Source: Scylla paramamosain
Lineage: Eukaryota; Arthropoda; Malacostraca; Decapoda; Portunidae
Assembly (NCBI RefSeq): GCF_035594125.1
Contig: NC_087178.1
Location: forward strand, 8,090,001 to 8,154,000
DNA: 64,000 nt
Direction: 5' to 3'
The translations under genes were made by a program, and so were the position numbers. Position 1 is the first letter of the stretch, and the number at the start of each line of letters is the position of its first letter. The notes under the pieces are model-generated. The model saw only the letters and a program-made list of their open reading frames with translations, was not told the origin of the DNA and did not search any database. This document shows, piece after piece, positions 44,101 to 64,000 of the stretch.

Positions 44101-45835
44101 AAGTACAAGGCAGCTGCAAGGTTAGGGTTCCTTCACTGTACAGTCAGCCATGCACACTAAGACAAGCAACACCTGACATTGCTTCTTTTTGGAAGAACAG
44201 CTTGTGGATAAGGGAATCCCAGTCCTCTTTTGTCATTTTTGTTTCCTTTTATAACACACATGCAGTATTAAGATATGTATTCAATATGCCTGTCTCAGAA
44301 ATCATTGTGTGTTTCTAGGTTTGTAAAACTGCTAAGATCAAGAACTACAAAGATCACATACTACAGTGACCAAGCCAAGTTTTACCTCATGGAAAACTCT
44401 CCTAATCCAGACTTTGTGGGACACTTTTACCATGGTAAGACACATGAAACTTATCATATATTTGTCTTATACTTTATAGGAATGGTCATGACTTAAGACC
44501 TCTTGCAATCCTCCCTCTCTTTCCCAAGGCACCAAGATCACCCAGAGTAATAACAGTGTGGTGGTGAGGGAAGCAAGTGGGGTCTCTCATACCAGGCAGC
44601 TTTCTGCAGCCTCACAGGCCTTTCCAGTCCACCTTCATCCCCTCCTCAAACACTTCAAGGAGGTAATCTCAGTTTCACTCTTATTTATGTCACTTTCCTC
44701 ACAACCTGACTATATCATCCATAGATTTGCTTTGCTATTTATTTCTATATTTTTGTTTTAGATATACCTACTATGTTTGTGTAGTTGCTAGAATATGTCT
44801 CCTTGCAGGTTCTGAGTCACTGCCTGAGTATTGAGCAAGTGCTAGATGACCTTGCTCATAAGACAGAGTTAATTTGTTTCCCTGCCATCATGGGATCCAA
44901 GCCACCAGCAGCTTCCTCCCCACCTGCGTCCACCAGAAGCAGAGGTCATCCCACCTACGATAAGGAAAACCTGTCTCCTTCCTCCTTGCAGTCCTTCAGG
45001 TCTCCACATAATATCATGGCCCAGGTAATAACTTCTCCATATTACTGGTATCACATATCCTTAATATTCTTCACCAGCTCTCTGTAACTGATATTGATCT
45101 CATATTATAGAGACCCTACCAGCATCTACATAGAGTACTCACATGACTACACTCTGACAGTGTTCATATAGAGATGGAGAAGAAAATATGTAAAAGGGAA
45201 GACTGGCAAATTTGTTTTCTTGTCAGATCTGCTAACTTATTATTTTCCTGACAGCTTGGATCATTTGAGGGGTCATTGGCAAGTGTTCATGTTGGTGGCG
45301 TTGGTGGTGGTGTGCCTCCTGTTATCCGACTGCCTCTCAACCCTCACTCTTCCAATGCCCATCCTCAGCTCTCAGAACAACTCAAGACTTCATCTGTTCG
45401 AGTTTATGTCCAGAATATTGGCTGGGCATCAAAGGTAAGAGAAGACTATCACAATAATAACTTCCATATTAGACAATGGGGTGTCTAAAAATTACATGTT
45501 AGACATTTTCAGCTAAACTGCAGAAAAATCAGTCTTACCATATTACTGTTTACTGTGTGAAAATAACAATGTATGGGAATGAAATGTAACTTGCATTTTG
45601 CCAGCAGGGAAGCAGTGGAGAAGTTTTGGTGGAGTACTTGGATGGCAGTCGTGTGCAAGTGAGCAGCAACTCTCCCAGGGTGGTGTTCACGGAGGCCTCA
45701 GGTGCATCCACCACCTACTCAGTCAAAGACAATCTGCCTCTTGTCCTAAAAGAAAAACTGGCACAAATGGAAACTGTTCTGGACTGCTTGGCTCAGTCCA
45801 CAGTACCCAAAGCCTCAAATGTGGACCACAGGTAG
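39422..45835 (+). CDS. PLK4: Polo-like kinase 4 (SAK), master regulator of centriole duplication
   Basis: This Ser/Thr kinase of the centrosome phosphorylates STIL/Ana2 to start procentriole assembly. Thirteen exons in consistent phase give about 1,127 residues: 39422-39457, 40199-40294, 40853-41063, 41207-41405, 41661-41814, 41920-42248, 42449-43790, 43978-44120, 44319-44434, 44529-44662, 44809-45024, 45255-45434, 45608-45835. The start is chosen because [12 protein letters not shown] joins in phase to [17 protein letters not shown]. Visible are the P-loop (21-28), catalytic Lys43, HRDLTLSN (Asp138), DFG (156-158), GTPNYISPE, a DSGMYT degron (281-286), then a very long Ser/Arg/His-rich linker. 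Tandem polo boxes begin near [20 protein letters not shown], and a C-terminal polo box includes [13 protein letters not shown]. The linker makes it longer than fly (769) or human (970) PLK4. The last exon has a CAGCAG tandem acceptor. Confidence 0.96.
39491..40030. repeat. Degenerate GGAATCACTGGGATGCTTAGG minisatellite in PLK4 intron 1
   Basis: About eight or more units of 35-60 bp share AATCACTGGGA and CTTAGGA, separated by GGGGAGAG-type filler, right after the first PLK4 exon. Confidence 0.8.
40320..40468 (-). mobile_element. 3' fragment of the jockey-like LINE family in PLK4 intron 2
   Basis: A T-rich stretch (tail of a minus-strand element) is followed by GACTGACCAA, AGCAACAAAAAA, GGGCCC..TGAGAATGCCAG and TCAAAAAGG. 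This parallels the 3' end of the copy at 60524 (ACACTGGTCAAAGGCAACAA, GCCCAGTGAGATGCCAG). It is an old, short copy, antisense to PLK4. Confidence 0.5.
41475..41670 (+). repeat. 100-bp tandem duplication copying the PLK4 exon 5 acceptor
   Basis: The acceptor and start of exon 5 (GATNTGGCAG then CCCTGAGGT) occur twice exactly 100 bp apart: the decoy at 41561 and the real site at 41661. The preceding GTAGAAGCATATGAGA block is also doubled (about 41496 and 41597). Splicing to the decoy would read into an in-frame TGA within about 50 nt and truncate the kinase. Confidence 0.85.
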
Positions 45836-46427
45836 CACACAGCTCTCTATATTTATTTCCAGAGATTGCAAATATTTCAAACAGCACTCTTGACATACAA
45901 AGTGCTTTATTGCTTTATAGGATTGAATATGAAATTCAAACATTGCATTGCTTTTTAAGGTAACTTGACTAACAATATGACTGCCATAAAACTAAACATG
46001 CCAGGTTCAGTTTATGACATTCAGAATACAAGGTATTTATAATATGAATCTCATGCTAAGTAAATTGTGACTGGTCTGACACTCTTTTTAGCGTCTTCAT
46101 ATCAAGCCCATGCAGACTGTCTATGCTGCCTTTGTCTCTCAGTCTTCTGATTGTCATTCTGCTTTTCAGTAAAAAGGGATCATTTCTAGTGAATGTGGGT
46201 TGGATAACTGAAAAATTTATAAGAATGTGTAATACTTGCACCTAAAGCAATTTTGAGTATCATGAACATATTGGAAATGTTATTACTATATTTTCAGTGG
46301 ATGTTTTTTAGTCTTTAGTAATTAGTGTTTTCTATTTTAATGTTTATTAAAACTCTCCTCACCAAGTGTATATATAATGTACAGTGTAAATTGTTTATCT
46401 AGTGACAGGTTTTTTTTTTTAATTTAT

Positions 46428-46433
46428 AATAAA
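46428..46433 (+). terminator. Poly-A signal AATAAA of PLK4
   Basis: The first clear AATAAA after the PLK4 stop codon, about 590 bp downstream. Confidence 0.55.
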
Positions 46434-46439
46434 TGCTAA

Positions 46440-48740
46440 ACTCAAGAAAAAAGGACTTTGTAATTTCCTTAAAACTCCACACTTCTGCTGCTTACAGCTA
46501 TGTATATTTATGTACTTGCAGGGGACTCCCAGTAAGTCTTCAGATGTGAGCCAGACAGGTGAATGAAAGATGATGTTTTTTGTAGTAATTTTAGGCACAC
46601 GAATACTAACGTAATAACTGGGCTGATCCCTGACACACACATCATGAGAAAATGTGACTACCGCTACAACTCTCACTATAATGCTAACAACTTAAAAGAG
46701 TACAGCAATGGTTGTGAAGGAAGAGACTATGTACAAAGGCTTACATACATAGTATGCAGGTTCTTAAGATAAAAATTCACAAATGTAAGAATTAACTTAA
46801 TAAATTGCTCAATGTTATAACCTCTGTAAAATGTGCTTTTTCTTATGGAAAATGCAGATATAATATATTCAAAAGAAACCCATCCCTCCCAACCCCAGCC
46901 TGTGACTTGCACCGGCTCCCCCTCACACCAACACTGATTGCTAGCCACAGCCCTCAACCTGACCCACACTCCTTGCAGTAGGAAAAGGCTGAGAGAAATA
47001 TAGAAATATATGTAAGGATCTGGACACAGGAATATACAAGAGATACCAGATACAGCACCAATATGATGACTGTAGTGTTCCATCAGCCATGCAACACTGG
47101 AGTGAAAAATGAAGTTAAGAGTAATAGCAGCCCTTTTCTAGTGTACAGTGTTTGATGTATTTGTGAGGCAGATCTGATCAGATTGTAGTGTACATGCACA
47201 CACGCACATAGCTCAAGTTCACACAAGTTACACATTCATCAGTTCCTTCTCACTCTTTAAACTGCACACTATTCATCACAAACAAAATGATACTAAAGTA
47301 CAGACTGTGCTTGGGCTGAGAGTGTGGGGCTGTGAGGGGCTGGTCAGTCTGCACCACAGGACCAACTCTCAGTCTAACCACACCAGTATAAAGGCAACAG
47401 TACTTGTTATAACAAAAACATCACAAAAACGAGTATAGTACTGTGAAGGATATTAAAGCCATTACTTAACATTGGGGTATGTCCAAACAAAAATAACATG
47501 TCCCTCAACAACTGAGAAACTGAGCTCAACACACAATTAGTGAACATTAGGTAATTAAATATATTCCAATTCTGAGATGTAGAGTTAGATAAACATGCAA
47601 GGTGCAAGTGTTTCTCCTGCTTATGAAGTCAGGAGGATAAAATAAATATACATTTGGTGCTCAGACAAACAGGCTACTGGTTAATGAACTCAAAAATTAT
47701 GTACACTGTGAAACTATGTAGCAGGAAGGTGATCTTGTACTCTATCTCTAACTCAACTGTAGTCAACACGTGTCTATAACAAAGCCTGACGGAAAGTAAA
47801 GATGGAGTACAAAGTTTGGGTGAAAGGTGACAGACAAGTGAAGACTCTCACAGTTGATGGATGGACTATGTGATCAAGAAATGTGATAAACAAAACTGGT
47901 AGTCATTGTAGTAAGCACTATATGGATTAATATAATTCTTAGAATAAACGTACATACAACAAATAATTACATACAAGTTCCACATTTCCACATCCATAAC
48001 TGCAGTTGGAGTGCCAGAATGGAAGGCAGAAAACATGCCAAAACTATAACCATTAGAAAACATCACATTTTCTATATCCCTCTTCAATGGTTCTTAGATG
48101 GCAGTGCTCAAACAACCTCTTCACACACTGTGGTGACTTGATGCTGCTGCTTCTCCATACTAACTGTATTAAGCCCCGTAATAACCACCAAGTAGGCTAA
48201 CAAACTTATTTTTGTCCACCCTTGATGAAACTTTTGAAATATATTTATGTGCAAGACCATATGCTGGCTTATGTGCAGAGATATGTTCAAATCTGTTCTC
48301 TTTAAAATATTCAGTGTTCTATTATGAACAAAATAAGAACTAACTCACAGAACCAATATCTTCCCACCATGTGGCATTCCTCTTGACTTTCTGGCCCAGC
48401 GCAATAGTATCATTTTGTCCTCATTTAACTACGAGAGGTAACAACAACAACTTAATCACCAAGTTATTATTCAAGTCTTGAGTCCAACATAATGTAGTTA
48501 CAAATTTAACCAAGTGAGGAGGAGAAATATGGCAATCACAAGCTAATGAGGGAAAAAAAAGATCACTACTCGCCTTCCCTCGGGGTGGAGGAGCACCACA
48601 CAGCTGGAGGCTCTTGGTTCCTGTCTTGTTATCACTACTGAAGAACAATGGGGAAGTTGGGATTCCCTAATGGCTGAACACTGGCATTAGTCACAGAGAT
48701 GGTCATGTCAGATGTCTACCAAATCATTCAACAAAGGTGA
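46440..48740. other. Spacer between convergent PLK4 and BTB-BEN genes
   Basis: No supported exon, RNA gene or transposon end. An AG at 46520-46521 after TTGC could look like a further PLK4 exon but is out of frame with the preceding one. Confidence 0.5.
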
Positions 48741-48742
48741 TC

Positions 48743-48748
48743 TTTATT
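48743..48748 (-). terminator. Possible poly-A signal of the BTB-BEN gene
   Basis: AATAAA on the minus strand, about 530 bp past the stop codon at 49276. Confidence 0.35.
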
Positions 48749-49275
48749 GCATCCCTAAAAAGTGGTTTACAAAGTAAAGTAATGGAATTCTAAGAGAAAA
48801 TACATAATATGAATTAGTAATACAAATACTTCAATATTCACACTGGATTTGTCAAAGGCCGTATAAAATTAAGTATAAAATCTTAATGACAGTCCTAATG
48901 ACCAGTTATCTACATTTCCTGACACTAAGCATCACTTGAGTTATTAATTTCACCATCTGATGAGAAATAAAATCTGATCAGTAAATGTCCGAGACCTTCA
49001 AGAAGCAACAGATAAATTTTTATATCACATAGTGAAAAAAAATTTAATACAAATAAATATTTATAAAAAAATAATTGCATAAATCAGATCTTTCATGCAT
49101 CAAAACTTGGCATGAATAACAAGTACAAGTGATTTCTAAGCTCCGTGACAGAGAACCTCACCTGTGACATCTCTACAGGGGGTGACGGCTACCCTCCTGT
49201 TGATATAAAACCTTTTTATGTATATTTTGTAAATTTGCACTGGAATTTGAAGGGAAAAGACAAAGACAAACCTCA

Positions 49276-52200
49276 CTACATGTGCAGACTTGGCTCCATG
49301 GATTCAGAGGTGGGTAAGGTCGCGTGTGGATACGTGTAGGAGAGTGCTGCAGGATGGGGTGTGGCCTGGCTCATCTCTAGCCTGCGCAGGTAAGTGGGAT
49401 CAGCAGCTGCCATGTGGTGGGGGAGGTACGCCTGACTGACGTGTGGCGGCATCACTGTGGGATACGAGTACTCCTGCGGGAGGTACTGGGAGGCAGCAGG
49501 CAACTCGGCTTTCACTAGGTTCTCGTGACAGAGTTTAAATGTCTTATCTGCGCCAGTGGCAGGGGAGGAAGAGGAGGAGGGGAGGCTGGGTGTGGCCACT
49601 GGAGTAGGGGTGGCTGAATTAGAAGGCTGACCCTGATCACCTGGCCTCACAGCTTTGTCCAGTCTACTGAAGTAAGATGTGTCCCCATCTCTTTTACCAT
49701 CCTTATCCTGCTGCTGGCTCTGACCTGAGGCATATGTTGGTCTTCTTGAGTCTTTGGAGGGTGCTTTCTCCACGGTGACATTTGGTGTCACCATCGGGGG
49801 CCCCTTGTCCTTTTCGCGGTCTGCTGACTTCTCAATAGACACCAGGGCCCGCGGAGACTCTGCAAATCTGCTGCGCCGTCTCTGTACTGGATTCCGCTTC
49901 GGCAAAATACCCCCAAATTTTTCCTGACTACGGTATATGCGGGATTCTGTGTTGAGCTTGCGTCGTATTGCATTTCTTACTTGTTTTTCATCTATGGCGG
50001 GAAAGTTCCGTATTGCATCATCTGCAAGACAGTTGAGATTAGTCCACAGAGGCTCTGAATCTGACAGAAACCAAGTGATCATCCTATGGTGTAAGATAAC
50101 AGTCACATCATCCCTTGTATTTGAAGTGACAACATAATTTCAAATGGCACAGGACAAAGATATCACTAATAATTTTTTGACATATGCTAAATTCAAATTA
50201 CAAAAAATTACATCATATTACTCAAATGTATATGGTGCTTTAGCATTGTGAAATAAAGGGAACACCAATGAGTCACTAAAAAATGCACACAAGACAACTC
50301 AGAGTTGATGATGAATAGAGCCACAAAGGATAGACTGAAGGGTGAGGGTGAGAGCCAAGCAGACCTCCACTACTGGCTGAGAGGAGCCTTACGTGTGATG
50401 ACCCTGATGATGCAGGGGTCGAGCTGGTTCTTGTTGGAGGGTCCTTTGTCTTTGTTGGCAAAACATTCCCCCCCAGTGAGGGAGGAGGAGGCCAGCACTT
50501 CCACAGGAAAAAAGTACCGAAGGAGGTCATTGATGTAGCGATTGGCATTGGTGCGACGAAACTTAAAATAATCACTGGCAGGTATGGTTACTCCACCACC
50601 CAAGTCCAGCTGGGGGAAGGAAATGAAGGTGTTTAACTGGTGGGACTGATGATGATTCTGACACACATCACACAAAAATCTGTACCTGAAGTCATAGGTT
50701 ACAAAATCCACAACTCAAGACTGGAAAAACCCAGTAATGGACTAACCATGTCTTCTGAAACCCTGGGCAAGTCAGGTATTGGCGCCGGAACATCATTGGT
50801 GCAGTCATCTGATATTATTGACGATATCTTGGGCTTCTTTGGGGTGGTGGTGGTGGTGGAGGTAGTGCTTGTGTGAAGAGGCTGATCATCAAGTTCACCA
50901 TCTGAGAAGTTAACCAGGGAAGTTTCTGAATGGTCCATGTCGTAGGGTCGTTTCCGCTCTGGACTCACCATGACATTGGGCTCCAAGGCTCCCGACACCA
51001 CTGACCGATCTGAGGTGGGTATTCCTCCATTCTCTGACAGTGCAGCCTCACGGGCAAACATTCCAAGGCCTCGGATCTGTCAGGAAGAAGGGGAAATGAT
51101 ACACAGTTATCTATATAACAATTTACATATTCCAAGCCAAGCCTTTAAATACAATGAAAGGCGAGTTATAATGTCACAAAAGATCATCAATGCCAGCTAA
51201 GATTACTAAAATGTCATGAGCTAGGACTGAATTTCCAAAGTTTAGACAAAAAAACCATATTACCAACCACCAGACACCCTATAGAACAATACTCCAAAAC
51301 AGATTAGATAATGCCATACCTGCAGGCCTTCAGCAGTCTTGAGCAGGCCAGTAAGGGACTCCTGGGGGATGTGGACAACACCTCTATACATGAAGTCCAA
51401 CAATGCTTCCATGTCCTCACTCTTGACATCCTTCATGTACACTACCAAAACATTACCAAAAGACAGTGAAGTCATGCACCAGGAAGAATAATTCTAATCT
51501 AAAAGTCTAATACCTATGAGACAGATCATATCAAGTAATTCTCATATCTACTTTGAATTTATAACAAAGAGCATGTTTCCCAGCTTTCCTAAATAAATAG
51601 CACAGCATGCTAACTCACCAATAGGGTGTTTGCAGGGGTTGGTGGTGAACATCTCCTTGAAGTACTCACTGCACATCGACAGGACAAACTTGTGGGCAGG
51701 GAACAGCTTGCCGTCACAAGCCAACGTGGCATCTATGAGGGATTCCTGCCGCGAAGATGTGTGGGATTGAATAACTGTATACTTCTCTTAGACACTCTAT
51801 CAACTCAGTGTCTGAGATAAGATCTATGTACATCAAATATTAATTTATCACAGTATCAGTAACTTGACCAACCACACGAAACTTACCTCCTCTCGTAATG
51901 AGAACAGAAGCTGTGATAAGGTGGTGAGGTGGTTATTCCACCTCAAGGCTATCATCTCCTCATCTGAATTCGTCCTGAAAAAGTTATGGGCTTAATTTGA
52001 AGTTTCCAGTTTAGATTATAAGAAGCTAAAGGACAGACCAAGAATGTTTAGTGTAGAAGAGGAGGACATGCCAGACACTATCATCTCTGTTATGCACTCA
52101 GCACACAGAGACTAGTCTTTGACAGAAAAGCAAGTCATTCCATGGAGAATCAGGCTAATACCTTCTTAGGTCCTCCAATTAGCAGTCAAAATGCCAGAGG

Positions 52201-54093
52201 CACCTCTGCATTGGGGAGATCCTGAGGAGGGATTGGAGTGATGGCACAAGAAACAGATATGAGGTTGTGATTGGTCAAGTCCAATAGAGAAGACAGAGTG
52301 ACAGTATAAGTAGAAGGAGGTTAAGAAAAGGTCAAGAATGTCGGGCATATCTCCAAGTCTGAAATATGGGTAGTATGATGCACCAGTTGTTATAGGTTAT
52401 GGAGGATAGCAAAGTTAAAGGCTTGTTCACCAGGTTGGTCAGTGAAGGGAGAGGAAAGCCAAAGCTGGTGGTGAACACTGAAGTCTCCAAGAATGGAGAT
52501 CTCTGCAAAAAGGAAAAGTCAGGGTGTGTTCCACTTCAGAAGTTAAATAATCAAAGAATTATTATAATCAGAGGAATTATGTGAAAGGTATACAGCACAG
52601 ATAAATTTAGTTTGAGAGTAACTCTGTAGTCATAGCAAGATGGTGGAAAATTTGGAAGATTCAAGAACGTGGGGAAGAGAGCAAGTTAGGTTGTTGCACA
52701 CAAAGATGCAACATCAAGCTCTGGATTGAAAATGAGAATAGAGAAAGTAGGCGGGAAAAGAGAAGGGGCTCCTGACACTTGCCTCAGTCACCAGTGTTTT
52801 GGTGAGGAGAGGTGGTGTTCCACAGATTGAGAATTAGATCTAAGGCCATGAATGTTGCAAAAGTTAATGAAGAAAAAGTTGAGGGAGCTGTCACGACACT
52901 TAGGGTCAACACCAAAAGAGCAGTCTGATCTGGGGACATCTATGGTCTCCTATCCAGACAGGGACTCCAAGGCTGGTGTATGAGCTGCCATATAATTTTG
53001 AATTCTGACAGAAGGGTATGCATGTGTTAAGTGCATGTTGAGTTGTGAAGGAAGAGAGTTGCCTTTAGAGGGCAGGTTGTGACTGTCCCCTTGTGTTGTG
53101 AGGCACAAAAGGAAATGTTCAGTGAGGTCACTCCTGGGTTATTGATAAGTTCACAGCACCTCCTGATCCAGTGCTTAAGATCTCACTGGGAGTAATTATC
53201 ATTTCAGCAAGTGTCTACTGCTTCCTCCTGGGCAGTGAAAATGCTGATTTGGTTATCTGATTTTTTTTTTTTTATAGTCACTGGTCATTATCCACACATC
53301 ATTTGGCAATTCTTATCATATGACTGGGTAAGCTGGCATGCTACGATCTTGACAAGTACTCAAACACTCTCCAATGGCAAGCCAATTTTAATATTCTACA
53401 AATAAAAATCTTGTCATGTACATTTTTTTCATTATATGCATTCAGTAAACTTTACAATGATTAAAGATTTTACAAAAGATCTCTTTTGGGTATAAAAACC
53501 CTTCTACACAGCTAGGAAAGTAATGTTTAAGGTATAAAAATCTGCAATTAAGAACATATCAAATATTAAAAGCATTTCAAGCTTAAAACCAAACTGTATC
53601 TAAGAGGCAATAATCAATGGGGTAACAATCCTTTTCTTTGTAAAACCAAACTCTGTCCAAACCTTTTGACAAGCAGTGCCTAGACTGTCATCAACAACCC
53701 TCCTATTTGATGCTCACTCAGTACTTTCACTTGCATGACACTTTCACGAGGTGAAGAAGCAAAGTCCACTCCACGTCCTGCATTAGCCTGGGCCTGCTGC
53801 ACCCCCGCCCTGGAGGCTGCCCTTGTGACAGCCACTGCTGGGGTCAGCCTGGGCCGAACCACACCACCTGCCCGTCCACCACCACTACACACTCCCTAGC
53901 TACCATCCTGCATTGAGTCCTCCCACACCCATGCCTCGCCGCTTCATTCATTAAAGGCACAAGTGATTCATATTGGTTAAATATTGCATTAAACTGGCGA
54001 GCGCCATGACGCCGCCAGGGACGGGAGTGGTCGGGGCGCCAAGATGTGTGTTCCTCGTCCCGCCGCCATCACCGCCGCCCTTCACACTCACAT
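49276..54093 (-). CDS. BTB-BEN domain nuclear regulator (NACC-like), start codon split by an intron
   Basis: Seven exons in consistent phase give 543 residues: the last two bases of exon 1 (AT, 54093-54092), 51974-51887, 51745-51619, 51441-51320, 51076-50747, 50609-50393 and 50021-49276. The start codon is AT from exon 1 plus G from exon 2, in a GCAGCCATGA context. Residues 1-113 are a BTB dimerisation domain with [15 protein letters not shown]-like [15 protein letters not shown] and NPCKHPIVYMKDV, the signature of the arthropod TTK subgroup. A Ser/Thr-rich linker with KRKRPYD-type basic residues follows. A BEN domain spans about 235-330 ([34 protein letters not shown]). The tail is low complexity. 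BTB plus BEN is the layout of vertebrate NACC1/2 repressors, so sequence-specific DNA binding and transcriptional repression are likely, by inference. Confidence 0.88.
51990..53180 (-). mobile_element. Deleted copy of the jockey-like LINE in the first BTB-BEN intron
   Basis: The piece near 51993-52070 matches the copy at 61170-61240. From about 52070 to 52520 it jumps to the endonuclease part matching 62610-63070 (CCAGAGGCACCT, GGTCAAGAATGT, GGAGAGGAAAGCCAAAGCTG). The stretch to about 53180 is probably the 5' part, which the other copy lacks. There is an internal deletion and no intact frame. It lies in the same orientation as the host gene. Confidence 0.7.
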
Positions 54094-54174
54094 GGCTGCC
54101 TTCTTGTTCTCCGCCAGCTTTTAGACCCTCAAACTAGGGCGTAAGAGGCCTAGAATGAAGGATTCAGCACAAAG

Positions 54175-63873
<9,699 letters not shown>

Positions 63874-64000
63874 CCCTGAGTGTTGGAAATGCAAAACTTT
63901 TTTTTTTTTTCTCTCCATGCATTTTGTATACCATGTTAGAGTTTTCCCAATTGTACATCCTTACAGTGTAGTGATGATTGATTTATGAGGAGAATATTGT

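Noticed and set aside
46522..46566. Extra last PLK4 exon after TTGCAG at 46516-46521
   Set aside because: The preceding exon would join in the wrong phase, and the PLK4 frame already ends with TAG at 45833-45835.

Overview
The window looks like nuclear DNA of a decapod crustacean, most likely a crab or close relative. The reasons are small exons with GT-AG introns, very dense long dinucleotide microsatellites, a BTB protein of the arthropod TTK type, and several CR1/jockey-like LINE and MITE families. The species is inferred from style, not proven. No rRNA, tRNA, CRISPR, operon or phage feature was seen.

Five host genes can be built from splice sites and matching intron phases. (1) Minus strand, 859-13078: the first four coding exons of a small membrane protein resembling a CTR/SLC31 copper transporter. 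The rest lies left of the window. (2) Minus strand, 20696-36845: a complete 17-exon Hsp110/HSPA4-type chaperone (Hsc70Cb), 836 residues. (3) Plus strand, 39422-45835: a complete Polo-like kinase 4 (PLK4/SAK), about 1,127 residues. (4) Minus strand, 49276-54093: a complete 543-residue BTB-BEN regulator whose start codon is split by an intron. (5) Plus strand, about 54175-63873: a large nuclear-looking protein built around a 4.27 kb exon, which I do not recognise. Genes 2 and 3 are divergent, 3 and 4 convergent, and 4 and 5 divergent from a CCAAT-rich shared promoter.

Mobile DNA occupies introns and spacers. A CR1/L2-like LINE (about 1230-4346) sits 7 bp from a splice donor of gene 1, and two further 3' ends of that family lie at 5731-5860 and 12629-12858. 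A second, jockey-like LINE family is present as a 2.6 kb copy at 60524-63180 and as fragments at 51990-53180 and 40320-40468. There are also a pogo-like MITE (22768-23214), an hAT-like MITE (25769-26077) and a four-copy family of short inverted-repeat elements (8887, 9108, 15484, 17835). Several introns carry local tandem duplications, and two of these copied a 3' splice site.

No single multi-gene novel system is evident. The most rewarding items are the unrecognised large gene, the split-start BTB-BEN gene, the hidden CTR-like gene with a LINE at its splice donor, and the duplicated splice acceptors in PLK4 and Hsc70Cb.
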